Source of the DNA: Albimonas pacifica
GTDB lineage: Bacteria; Pseudomonadota; Alphaproteobacteria; Rhodobacterales; Rhodobacteraceae
DNA length: 64,000 nucleotides
Assembly (NCBI RefSeq): GCF_900113695.1
Contig: NZ_FOQH01000005.1
Span: forward strand, 372,001 to 436,000
Direction: 5' to 3'
This document shows, piece after piece, positions 50,175-58,631 of this stretch (positions are counted from its first letter, which is position 1; the number at the start of each line of letters is the position of its first letter). A program made the translations under genes and the position numbers. The notes under the pieces were generated by a model that did no database searches, was not told the DNA's origin, and saw only the letters and a program-made list of their open reading frames with translations.

Positions 50175-50956
50175 CTTGATCGCTGATCTACGTGTCCGCC
50201 CCGCGCCCGTCAAGACGCCGCGCGCATCGCGCGCGCCTTTCCGCAACGGCCTTCCGGGTGGTTCGCGGAGCGCCGCTTCCGCCGCGCGCCGCGCGGCCCG
50301 CGACGCGGCTCGGCTTGCGGGGCGCGGCGACCCAGGGGGCTCGCGACGCGCTTGCCCGCCACCGGCCCGACGCGCCGCGCCATCAGGTTCGTCTCGGGCA
50401 GCCAGCCCGCCCGGATCGTGCAGTCGACGCCTCACGCGGAGAGGTCGACGAAGCGGTCGGCATCGGCGGGCGGGGTGGACCTGAAGGCGCGGCGCGCGGA
50501 GGGCGAGACGCCGCCCGCGACGGCCGTTTCGACGACGGCCGCCGGGTCGTCGAGATCGACGTCGGCGGTCCGCGCTCCGGGAGGGGCGGGCCAGGCGCGC
50601 CGCCCGACGCAGGGCCCCGGCGGCGACGGCCGCGCGCCCGGGCCGCCCGCGCGCGACCTAGGGCCGGCGCCCGGGCCGTCCGTCGGCAGCGCACGCCGCG
50701 GGCGGGCCTTTGACCGCAGGCCTGTCCAGATCGCGTCGGTTTCGGACAATCCCCGCACGGCCCGTCGGCGCGATCCTCCCGCCCAAGCCGCCCCGAGGAG
50801 CCTCCGCATGACGCCCCCTTCGCCCCGGCCCGCCGCCCGCCGTCGCACGGGCGGCGAGGACGCCGCGCTCCGCCCCTTCCGCCGGGCGCGAGGCGCGCGG
50901 GCGGTTCCGTTCCCGGCGCCGGCCCGCCCGGCGCCCTCCAGTCAGGACCTGTTTCC
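50175..50956. other. 782-bp intergenic region, possibly holding a decayed gene
   Basis: The DNA is GC-rich, with open frames in all directions and no convincing start. On the minus strand, just above 50432, about 45 codons (ADVDLDDPAAVVETAVAGG to ADRFVDLSA) show the GC-only third positions of real local genes, which may be the remnant of a gene end. Nothing else is recognised. Confidence 0.4.
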
Positions 50957-51778
50957 ATGAGCCGCTTCACCACCTCCGACGGCGTCGAGATCTTCTTCAA
51001 GGACTTCGGCGCCGGCCGGCCCATCGTGTTCTCCCACGGCTGGCCGCTGAGCGCCGACGCCTGGGAGCCGCAGATGCTGTTCTTCGGGTCCCGCGGCTTC
51101 CGCGTCGTCGCCCACGACCGCCGCTCCCACGGCCGCTCCCAGCAGGTGTGGGAGGGCAACGACATGGACCGCTACGCCGACGACCTGCACGAGCTGCTGG
51201 AGCATCTCGACCTCCACGACGCGGTGCTGGTCGGCCACTCCACCGGCGGCGGCGAGGTGGCGCGCTGCATCGGCCGCCACGGAACGGCGCGGATCTCGGG
51301 CGCGGTGTTGGTGGGCGCGGTGCCGCCCCTGATGCTCAAGACCGAGACCAACCCCGAGGGCCTGCCGGTCGAGGTCTTCGACGGGATCCGCGCGGGCGTC
51401 GCGGCCAACCGCTCCCAGTTCTTCCAGGACCTCGCCGTCCCCTTCTACGGCCACAACCGCGAGGGGGCGACAGTCTCGAAGGGGCTGCAGGACGCCTTCT
51501 GGCGCCAGGGGATGCAGGGCGGGCTGAAGGGCCTGCACGACTGCATCCACGAGTTCTCGGAGGTCGACTACTCCGCCGACCTCGCCGCCATCGACGTGCC
51601 TGCGCTGTTCGTCCACGGCGACGACGACCAGATCGTGCCGATCGCGGCCTCGGCCGAGAAGGCGGTGAAGCTGGCCCCGAAGGGCGTGCTGAAAGTGGTT
51701 CCCGGCGGCTCCCACGGGCTGGTCGAGACCTCGCCCGACGTCTTCAACGCCCTGCTGCTCGACTTCCTCGCCGCCTGA
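50957..51778 (+). CDS. Alpha/beta hydrolase (cofactor-free haloperoxidase-like)
   Basis: A 273-aa protein. The catalytic triad is visible: Ser in [11 protein letters not shown], Asp in [10 protein letters not shown] and His in [26 protein letters not shown] near the N-terminus forms the oxyanion hole and is typical of non-heme chloroperoxidase/arylesterase-type hydrolases. No signal peptide is present. It is the first gene of a co-directional stress or detoxification row reaching 57736. Confidence 0.87.
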   Translation: MSRFTTSDGVEIFFKDFGAGRPIVFSHGWPLSADAWEPQMLFFGSRGFRVVAHDRRSHGRSQQVWEGNDMDRYADDLHELLEHLDLHDAVLVGHSTGGGEVARCIGRHGTARISGAVLVGAVPPLMLKTETNPEGLPVEVFDGIRAGVAANRSQFFQDLAVPFYGHNREGATVSKGLQDAFWRQGMQGGLKGLHDCIHEFSEVDYSADLAAIDVPALFVHGDDDQIVPIAASAEKAVKLAPKGVLKVVPGGSHGLVETSPDVFNALLLDFLAA

Positions 51779-51830
51779 GCGCGCGGCGGCGACGCTCCCC
51801 CCGATCCCAGACCGACGACAGGAGGCTCCC

Positions 51831-52526
51831 ATGTCCGGCAAACTCGACCTGCTCACCCCGCAGAACAGCCAGCTCATCTTCATCGACCAGCAGCCGCAGA
51901 TGGCCTTCGGCGTGCAGTCGATGGACCGCCAGGCGCTGAAGAACAACGTGGTGGCGCTGGCCAAGTCCGCGAAGATCTTCTCGATCCCCACCACCATCAC
52001 CACCGTCGAGACCGAGGGCTTCTCGGGCCACACCTACCCCGAGCTGCTGGCGGTGTTCCCGCAGGCGCCGCTGCTCGAGCGGACCTCGATGAACTCCTGG
52101 GACGACCAGAAGGTGCGCGACGCGCTGGCCGCCAACGGGCGCAAGAAGGTCGTCGTCTCGGGCCTGTGGACGGAGGTGTGCAACTGTTCCTTCGCGCTCG
52201 AGGCGATGCGCGACGGGGGCTACGAGATCTACATGGTCGCCGACGCCTCCGGCGGCACCAGCCTTGCCGCGCACGACTACGCCATGCAGCGCATGGTGCA
52301 GGCGGGCTGCATCCCGGTGACCTGGCAGCAGGTGATGCTGGAGTGGCAGCGCGACTGGGCCCGGCGCGACAGCTACGACGCGGTGATGGACGTGGTGCGC
52401 GAGCATTCGGGCGCCTACGGCATGGGCGTCGATTACGCCTACACCATGGTCCACAAGGCGCCCGAGCGCGTGACCCATGGCGAGACGCTGGCCCCCGTCC
52501 CCGCCGCCGCCCACGCCGCCGAGTGA
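51831..52526 (+). CDS. Isochorismatase-family hydrolase (YcaC-like)
   Basis: A 231-aa protein. The catalytic Asp is in LIFIDQQPQMAFGV and the nucleophilic Cys in GLWTEVCNCSFAL; the remaining triad Lys lies between them, probably in the RKKVVVSG region. The sequence is closest to the YcaC-like branch, whose natural substrates are unknown. AGGAGG lies upstream of the ATG. It is 52 bases behind the alpha/beta hydrolase, a frequent pairing in proteobacteria. Confidence 0.85.
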   Translation: MSGKLDLLTPQNSQLIFIDQQPQMAFGVQSMDRQALKNNVVALAKSAKIFSIPTTITTVETEGFSGHTYPELLAVFPQAPLLERTSMNSWDDQKVRDALAANGRKKVVVSGLWTEVCNCSFALEAMRDGGYEIYMVADASGGTSLAAHDYAMQRMVQAGCIPVTWQQVMLEWQRDWARRDSYDAVMDVVREHSGAYGMGVDYAYTMVHKAPERVTHGETLAPVPAAAHAAE

Positions 52527-52605
52527 GGTCCGCCGCCGCCGCGCCTGTCGGCGCGGCGGCGGCCCCGGCCGATCTCCGACCCCGTCCCCGTTCCCGGAGC
52601 CGCCC

Positions 52606-53448
52606 ATGTCCCTCGCCCGATCCGTCCCGGCCCTCGTCCTCGCGGGGGCGGTCTCGCTGGCCCCGCCCGGGCCGCTGGCGGCGCAGGAGATGCTGTTCCA
52701 GGGCCGGATCGAGGCCGCCAACCGCGCCACCCTGACCACCGGGCGCGACGGCAAGGTGGTCGAGGTGCTGTTCGGCGGCGGCGAGGCGGTGGAGAAGGGC
52801 GACCCGCTGATCCGCCTCGACGACGCCTTCCAGGCCCTCGACCTCGAGATCGCCGCGGCCGAGGCCCGCGCCGCCCGGGCGCGCGCCGAGCTCGCCCGGG
52901 CCGAGGCCGCGCGGATGGAGGAGCTGGGCCGGCGCGACGTCGCCTCCGCCGCCCGGCTCGACGCCGCGCGCGCCCAGGCCGAGGTCGCGGCCGCCGACGC
53001 CGAGCGCGCCGCCGCGCAGGAGCGCGCGGCCCGCCTGCGGCTGGAGCGCAGCGTGCTGCGCGCGCCGCTCGCCGGGCGCATCGGCGCGCCCGCCGTCGCG
53101 GTGGGCGATTTCGTCGAGGCCGCCGTGGGCCCGCCGCTCGCCGAGATCGTGCAGCTCGATCCGCTGATCGTGGCCTACCAGGTGCCCTACGACGACCGCC
53201 TCGCGGCGCTGCGCCGGGCGGGGGCGAGCGATCTTGCGACGCTGTTCTCCCGCCTCGCGCTCGAGGTGCGCACGGCGGGCGGCGCGCTGAGCGCGGGGCC
53301 GCTCCGCCCCGAGCACGCCGACGCCACCGTCGATCCCGCCACCGGCATGCTGACCGTGCGCGCGCGCCTGCCCAACCCCGACGAGCTGTTCCGCCCGGGG
53401 ATGCGGGTCGAGGTCGTCTCGACCCTCGCGCCGGAGGCGGCGCGATGA
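52606..53448 (+). CDS. Periplasmic adaptor protein of an efflux system (HlyD/MFP family)
   Basis: A 280-aa protein with a Sec signal peptide (cleavage near PLAAQEM). A lipoyl half-motif GKVVEVLFGGGEAVEKGDPLIRL is followed by an alpha-helical hairpin (residues ~75-140, Ala/Glu/Arg-rich), then the second lipoyl half (SVLRAPLAGRIGAPAVAVGDFV) and a beta-barrel. The length is short for an RND adaptor. No RND pump or outer-membrane factor is adjacent; instead it overlaps an MFS pump by four bases, so it probably serves that pump. Confidence 0.82.
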   Translation: MSLARSVPALVLAGAVSLAPPGPLAAQEMLFQGRIEAANRATLTTGRDGKVVEVLFGGGEAVEKGDPLIRLDDAFQALDLEIAAAEARAARARAELARAEAARMEELGRRDVASAARLDAARAQAEVAAADAERAAAQERAARLRLERSVLRAPLAGRIGAPAVAVGDFVEAAVGPPLAEIVQLDPLIVAYQVPYDDRLAALRRAGASDLATLFSRLALEVRTAGGALSAGPLRPEHADATVDPATGMLTVRARLPNPDELFRPGMRVEVVSTLAPEAAR

Positions 53449-55082
53449 GCGCGTCGCCCGAGGCCCCGGCGCCCGTCTCCGCCTTCGCGCCCCTGCGCGA
53501 GCGGGTCTTCGCCGCGCTGTGGGTGGCGACGGTGGTGGGCAACACCGGCTCGTTCATGCGCGACGTGGCCAGCGCCTGGATGGCCGCCGAGATCGCGGGC
53601 TCGCCCGCGGCGGTGGCGACCGTGCAGGCCGCCGCCACCGCGCCCGCCTTCCTGCTGGCGCTGCCGGCGGGGGTGCTCGCCGACATCGTCGACCGGCGCA
53701 AGCTGCTGCTGGGCGTGCAGCTGCTGATGGCGGCGGCGAGCCTCGCGCTGTCGCTGCTCGCCTTCGCCGATGCGTTGACCCTGCCGCTTCTGGTGGGGCT
53801 GACCTTCGTCGCCGGCGTGGGCGCGGCGCTGATGGGGCCGGTCTGGCAGTCGATCGTGCCCGAGCTCGTCTCCCGCCCCCAGCTCAAGAGCGCGGTGGCC
53901 CTGAACTCTCTGGGGGTGAACATCTCCCGCTCCATCGGGCCCGCGCTGGGCGGGCTGCTGCTGGCGGGCGTGGGGGCGGGGACGACCTATCTCGCGGACG
54001 TCTCGAGCTATGTGTTCGTCATCGCCACGCTGCTGTGGTGGCGCCGGCCGGCCGCGGCCGACGACGGGCTGGCCGAACGCTTCCCCGGCGCCTTCCGCGC
54101 CGGCCTGCGCTATGCCCGCGCCTCGTCCGAGCTGCGCCGCACCCTGCTGCGCGCGGCGATGTTCTTCCCCTTCGGCGCCTCGGTCTGGGCGCTGATGCCG
54201 CTGGTCTCGCGCGACCTGCTGGGGGGGGACGCGGGCTTCTACGGCGTGATCCTCGGCGCGGTCGGCGCGGGCGCCATCGCCGGGGCGGTGGCGCTGCCGG
54301 CGCTGCGCGCGCGCTTCGACAACGACGCGATCCTGCTGGGCGCGGCGCTGCTGACGGCGCCCTGCGTGGCGGCGCTGGCGCTGGGGCCGCCCAAACCCGC
54401 GGCGCTGGCGCTGGCGCTGCTGATCGGCGGCGCCTGGATCGCGGCGCTGACCACGCTCAGCGGCACCGCGCAGGGGGTGCTGCCGAACTGGGTGCGGGGC
54501 CGCGGCCTCGCGGTCTACCTCACCGTGTTCAACGGCGCGATGACCGCCGGAAGCCTGGGCTGGGGCCTCGCGGCCGAGCAGCTGGGCCTGCGGGGCGCGA
54601 TGCTGCTCGCGGCGGCAGGCCTGGCGCTGTCGGCGCTAGTCGCGCGCCGCCTGCCGCTGCCGGCTGGGGACCAGGACCTCTCGCCCTCCAACCACTGGCC
54701 CGAGCCCGCGGTGGCGGCCGAGCTCCAGCACGACCGCGGCCCGGTTCTGGTGACGCTCGAGTATCGCGTCGCCGCCGCGGACCGGATCGCCTTCCGCGAC
54801 GCCGCCGCCCGCCTCGCCCCCCAGCGCCGGCGCGACGGCGCCTACGCCTGGGGCCTGGCCGAGGACGCCGCCGACCCCGAGCGCATCGTCGAGTGGTTCA
54901 TGGTCGAGAGCTGGGCCGAGCACCTGCGCCAGCACGCCCGCGCCGCGGGCGTCCAGGCCGACCTGCAGGGCGCCCTGCGCCGGTGGCACCGCGGCGAGGC
55001 CCCGCCCGAGGTCCGCCACCTCGTCGGCCTGCCGCCCGCCGGCCGCGATCCCCGCCCGCTCCCGGAAGGAGACAAGCCATGA
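53445..55082 (+). CDS. MFS transporter (EntS/DUF894-like) with C-terminal monooxygenase-like domain
   Basis: A 545-aa protein. Residues 1-400 contain 10-12 membrane spans, starting VSAFAPLRERVFAALWVATVVGNTG, with the inter-span motif GVLADIVDRRKLLLG. The last ~130 residues are soluble and resemble an antibiotic-biosynthesis-monooxygenase (ABM) ferredoxin-like fold: VLVTLEYRVAAADRIAFRDAAARL and RIVEWFMVESWAEHLRQHARA. This domain combination is known in the MFS_3 family. It is translationally coupled to the adaptor before it and the XapX gene after it (ATGA at both ends). Confidence 0.83.
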   Translation: MSASPEAPAPVSAFAPLRERVFAALWVATVVGNTGSFMRDVASAWMAAEIAGSPAAVATVQAAATAPAFLLALPAGVLADIVDRRKLLLGVQLLMAAASLALSLLAFADALTLPLLVGLTFVAGVGAALMGPVWQSIVPELVSRPQLKSAVALNSLGVNISRSIGPALGGLLLAGVGAGTTYLADVSSYVFVIATLLWWRRPAAADDGLAERFPGAFRAGLRYARASSELRRTLLRAAMFFPFGASVWALMPLVSRDLLGGDAGFYGVILGAVGAGAIAGAVALPALRARFDNDAILLGAALLTAPCVAALALGPPKPAALALALLIGGAWIAALTTLSGTAQGVLPNWVRGRGLAVYLTVFNGAMTAGSLGWGLAAEQLGLRGAMLLAAAGLALSALVARRLPLPAGDQDLSPSNHWPEPAVAAELQHDRGPVLVTLEYRVAAADRIAFRDAAARLAPQRRRDGAYAWGLAEDAADPERIVEWFMVESWAEHLRQHARAAGVQADLQGALRRWHRGEAPPEVRHLVGLPPAGRDPRPLPEGDKP

Positions 55083-55378
55083 AGATCTATCTCGTGTCGC
55101 TGGGCTGCGGCCTGCTGGTCGGCGTGATCTACAGCCTCCTGCAGGTCCGCTCGCCCGCGCCGCCGGTGGTGGCGCTGGTCGGGCTGCTGGGGATCCTGCT
55201 CGGCGAGCAGGCCCTGCCGCTGCTGCGCTGGATCGGGACCGAGGCGAAGACCGCCGCGGTCGAGCGTCGCCTGCCGCAACCCTGCCTCGACCACCTGTTC
55301 GGCGAGCTGCCCAGCGCTCACCGCGCCTCCGGGCCCGCCTGTCCGCCGCAGCCTCCCTCCGCCGACGACCGCGGCTGA
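55079..55378 (+). CDS. XapX domain membrane protein
   Basis: A 99-aa protein. MKIYLVSLGCGLLVGVIYSL and the second span VVALVGLLGILLGEQALPLL form the XapX domain with its conserved SPAPPxxALxGLLGxLxGE pattern. A hydrophilic C-terminal tail follows. The function is unknown. XapX proteins usually sit beside amidohydrolases and hydrolases as here. It overlaps the MFS stop by four bases. Confidence 0.88.
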   Translation: MKIYLVSLGCGLLVGVIYSLLQVRSPAPPVVALVGLLGILLGEQALPLLRWIGTEAKTAAVERRLPQPCLDHLFGELPSAHRASGPACPPQPPSADDRG

Positions 55379-55401
55379 TCCCCCGACAAGGAGCATCCCC
55401 G

Positions 55402-57273
55402 ATGCATCCCGACCTGATCCTCATCGACGGCCGCGTGACCACGCTCGACCCTGCGGCGCCCGAGGTCTCGGCCCTCGCCGTCCGCGACGGCGTGATCGTG
55501 GCGACCGGCGACGACGCCGAAATCCTGGCGCTGGCCGGGCCCGACACGGCGCGCATCGACCTCCACGGCCGCCGGGTGCTGCCGGGGCTGATCGACAACC
55601 ACACCCACGTGATCCGCGGCGGGCTGAACTTCAATCTCGAGCTGCGCTGGGACGGGGTGCGCAGCCTCGCGGACGCGATGGCGATGCTGCGCGCCCAGGT
55701 GGCGGTCACCCCGCCCCCGCAATGGGTGCGCGTGGTCGGCGGCTTCACCGAGACGCAGTTCGACGAGAAACGCCTGCCCACGCTCGACGAGATCAACGCC
55801 GTCGCCCCCGACACGCCGGTGTTCCTGCTGCACCTCTACGACCGGGCGCTGCTGAATCGCGCCGCGCTCCGCGCGGTGGGCTACGACCGGAACACCCCCA
55901 ACCCGCCGGGCGGCGAGATCCAGCGCGACGCGAACGGCGAGCCCACCGGCCTGCTGCTGGCCAGGCCCAACGCCGGGATCCTCTATGCGACGCTGGCGAT
56001 GGGGCCGAAACTGCCGCCGGAATACCAGCTCAACTCCACCCGCCACTTCATGCGCGAACTGAACCGGCTGGGCGTCACCGGCGTGATCGACGCGGGCGGC
56101 GGCTTCCAGAACTACCCCGAGGACTACGAGGTCATCGAGAAGCTGCACGCCGACGGCGAGCTGACCGTGCGCCTCGCCTACAACCTCTTCACCCAGAAGC
56201 CGAAGGAGGAGACCGAGGACTTCCTGCGCTGGACCCGTTCGGTCAAATACCGCCAGGGCGACGATTATTTCCGCCACAACGGCGCGGGGGAGATGCTGGT
56301 GTTCTCCGCCGCCGACTTCGAGGATTTCCGCGAACCCCGCCCCGAGCTCGCCCCCGAGATGGAGGGCGAGCTGGAGGCGGTGGTGCGCATCCTCGCCGAG
56401 AACCGCTGGCCCTGGCGCCTGCACGCCACCTATGACGAGACCATCTCCCGCGCGCTCGACGTGTTCGAGCGGGTGGACCGCGACATCCCGCTGGCCGGCC
56501 TCAACTGGTTCTTCGACCACGCCGAGACGATCTCCGAGCGCTCCATCGACCGCATCGCCGCGCTGGGCGGCGGGGTGGCGGTGCAGCACCGCATGGCCTA
56601 CCAGGGCGAGTTCTTCGTCGAGCGCTACGGCGCCAGGGCGGCCGAGGCGACGCCCCCGGTGAAGCGGATGCTCGACAGCGGCGCCCGCGTCTCCGCCGGC
56701 ACCGACGCCACGCGGGTGGCGAGCTACAACCCCTGGGTCTCGCTGAGCTGGCTGATCTCGGGGCGCACCGTCGGCGGGCTGGTCCTGACGCCCGAGCGCA
56801 ACCGGCTCGACCGCACCCAGGCGCTCAGGATGTGGACCGAGAACGTGGCCTGGTTCGCGGGCGACGAGGGGCGGCGGGGGCGGATCGCGCCGGGGATGCT
56901 CGCGGACCTGATCGCGCCCGACCGGGACTATTTCGCGGTGCCCACCGCCGAGATCGCCGACCTGACCTCGGACCTGACGATGGTGGGCGGCCGGGTGGTC
57001 TTCGCCAAGGGCGCGTTCGCCGCGCTCGACGCGGGCGGGCCGCCGCCGGCGATGCCGGACTGGTCGCCAGTGAACGCCTGGGGCGGCTACGCCGGGTGGA
57101 AGGCGCCCGGCGCGGGGCAGGCCGTGGCGCGGGCGGCCGCCTCGGGCTGCGGCTGCGGCTCGGCCTGCGCGGTGCACGGCCACGACCACGCCCACGCCTG
57201 GGGCGGCGGCGTCCCCACGCGCGACCTCAAGGCCTTCTGGGGCGCGCTCGGCTGCGCCTGCTGGGCGGTCTGA
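55402..57273 (+). CDS. YtcJ-like amidohydrolase with a Cys/His-rich C-terminal tail
   Basis: A 623-aa metal-dependent hydrolase of the amidohydrolase_3 group. GLIDNHTHVIRGGLNFNLEL carries the HxH metal pair, and the late Asp is in SAGTDATRVASYNPW. FDHAETIS and the central Lys/His region complete the barrel. Unlike the usual ~550-aa members it ends in a tail rich in possible metal ligands, SGCGCGSACAVHGHDHAHAW then ALGCACWAV. The tail may bind iron, zinc or nickel. It follows XapX by 23 bases and precedes DoxX by 4 bases. Confidence 0.85.
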   Translation: MHPDLILIDGRVTTLDPAAPEVSALAVRDGVIVATGDDAEILALAGPDTARIDLHGRRVLPGLIDNHTHVIRGGLNFNLELRWDGVRSLADAMAMLRAQVAVTPPPQWVRVVGGFTETQFDEKRLPTLDEINAVAPDTPVFLLHLYDRALLNRAALRAVGYDRNTPNPPGGEIQRDANGEPTGLLLARPNAGILYATLAMGPKLPPEYQLNSTRHFMRELNRLGVTGVIDAGGGFQNYPEDYEVIEKLHADGELTVRLAYNLFTQKPKEETEDFLRWTRSVKYRQGDDYFRHNGAGEMLVFSAADFEDFREPRPELAPEMEGELEAVVRILAENRWPWRLHATYDETISRALDVFERVDRDIPLAGLNWFFDHAETISERSIDRIAALGGGVAVQHRMAYQGEFFVERYGARAAEATPPVKRMLDSGARVSAGTDATRVASYNPWVSLSWLISGRTVGGLVLTPERNRLDRTQALRMWTENVAWFAGDEGRRGRIAPGMLADLIAPDRDYFAVPTAEIADLTSDLTMVGGRVVFAKGAFAALDAGGPPPAMPDWSPVNAWGGYAGWKAPGAGQAVARAAASGCGCGSACAVHGHDHAHAWGGGVPTRDLKAFWGALGCACWAV

Positions 57274-57277
57274 GCCG

Positions 57278-57736
57278 ATGGCGCCGCATGTTCCCCCCGC
57301 CGCGCGCCGCGTCCTGGTCTGGCTGGGCCTGCTCGGCCTCTGCGCGGCCTATCTGCAGGGCGCGATCGCCAAGCTCTTCGACCGCGAGGCGGCGCTGGCC
57401 GAGATGGCGCATTTCGGGCTCGAACCGCCCTGGCTCTTCGCCGTCGGAGTGGTGGCGTTCGAGTTCTGCGCCTGCGCCATGGTCCTCGCCGGCCGTTGGC
57501 GGCGGCCGGCGGCGGCGGCGCTCGGGCTCTTCACGCTGGCGGCCACGTTCCTGGCGCTTCGCTGGTGGCAGATGCCGCCGGGGCTTGACCGCAGCCTCGC
57601 CGCCAACGCCTTCTTCGAGCATCTCGGCCTCGCCGGCGCCTGGCTCCTGGTGGCGATGGGCGCGGTCGAGGCCCTGCGGGGCGACCCCGTTCCCGCGCCG
57701 GAGCCGTCGCGCCCGCGCGACGCGGGACCCGCATGA
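57278..57736 (+). CDS. DoxX family membrane protein
   Basis: A 152-aa four-span protein. It opens with VLVWLGLLGLCAAYLQGAIAKLFD, and the G-x-x-K-L-x-D element after the first span and GVVAFEFCACAMVLAGRW in the second are DoxX features. DoxX proteins occur in redox and sulfur-oxidising complexes; the role here is unknown. It begins four bases after the amidohydrolase stop and ends the row of co-directional enzyme and transport genes. Confidence 0.82.
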   Translation: MAPHVPPAARRVLVWLGLLGLCAAYLQGAIAKLFDREAALAEMAHFGLEPPWLFAVGVVAFEFCACAMVLAGRWRRPAAAALGLFTLAATFLALRWWQMPPGLDRSLAANAFFEHLGLAGAWLLVAMGAVEALRGDPVPAPEPSRPRDAGPA

Positions 57737-57810
57737 CCCCGCGCCCGGGCCCGCGGCGCCCGCGCCCCGAGGAGGAGCCGAAGCCGTGACCCGGACGCGC
57801 GCCTGCGGCC

Positions 57811-58434
57811 ATGGACGCTGACGAGGAGGGGCCCGCCCCTACCGTCTTCGTCGTCGACGACGACGCCGACGTGCGCGAGGCCGTCGACGGGCTGCTGCGC
57901 TCGCTCGGCCTGCGGGTGGAGTGCTTCGCCTCGACCGAGGCCTTCGTCGACGCCGGGCGCCTGGAGGCGCCGGGGTGCCTGGTGCTCGACATCCGCCTGC
58001 GCGGGCGCAGCGGGCTGAGCTTCCTCGCCGGCCTGCGCGCCGAGGGGTCGGCGACGCCGGTGGTGGTGATGAGCGCCCATGTCGACGTGCCCATGGCGGT
58101 GCAGGCGATGAAGGACGGCGCGCTCGACGTGCTCGCCAAGCCCGTGCGGCCCTCCGACCTGATCGAGGCGGTGAACCGGGCGCTGGCGCTGGACGCCGAG
58201 CGGCGGCGGGAGCGGCGCGCCCTCGACGCCCTGCGCCGGGCCCATGCCTCGCTGAGCGAGCGCGAGCGGGAGGTGATGGAGCGGGTGACCGACGGCGCCT
58301 CGAACCGCGAGACGGCGGCCGCGCTGGGCATCGCCGAGGCGACGGTGAAGATCCACCGGGCCGCGGCGATGCGCAAGATGGGCGCGCGCAACCTGCCGGA
58401 GCTGGTCGACGCCGCCCGCCGCCTGCGCCCCTGA
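57811..58434 (+). CDS. FixJ/NarL-family response regulator
   Basis: A 207-aa regulator. The receiver domain contains VFVVDDDADVREAVDGLLRS (acidic pair), the phospho-acceptor Asp in CLVLDIRLRGRSG, a Ser in VVMSAHVD and the Lys in VLAKPVRPSD. The C-terminal LuxR helix-turn-helix is LSEREREVMERVTDGASNRE to TVKIHRAAAMRKMGARN. FixJ-type dimer activation after phosphorylation is expected, with the histidine kinase encoded 197 bases downstream the likely partner. It may control the efflux/hydrolase row upstream. Confidence 0.9.
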   Translation: MDADEEGPAPTVFVVDDDADVREAVDGLLRSLGLRVECFASTEAFVDAGRLEAPGCLVLDIRLRGRSGLSFLAGLRAEGSATPVVVMSAHVDVPMAVQAMKDGALDVLAKPVRPSDLIEAVNRALALDAERRRERRALDALRRAHASLSEREREVMERVTDGASNRETAAALGIAEATVKIHRAAAMRKMGARNLPELVDAARRLRP

Positions 58435-58631
58435 CGCCTGCGCCGCCGCCGCGGCGCCCGCGCCCGGCGCCGATTGCCTATGAAGATCGCTCCCGCTATC
58501 CCGGCGCTGGAAGCATCCGGCGACGGGCGGGGGAGCGAGCGCGACATGGGCCGGCGAGATCAGCGAAGGCTCGACCCCGGCGCGCGCGCCTCGCGCCGGC
58601 CGGCGCCCCGTCGCGCGCTTCGGCCGGCCCG

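Noticed and set aside
50192-50960. Overlapping open frames on both strands between tRNA-Gly and the alpha/beta hydrolase
   Set aside because: No ribosome site, domain or consistent codon pattern over a full gene length. At most a gene remnant near 50432.
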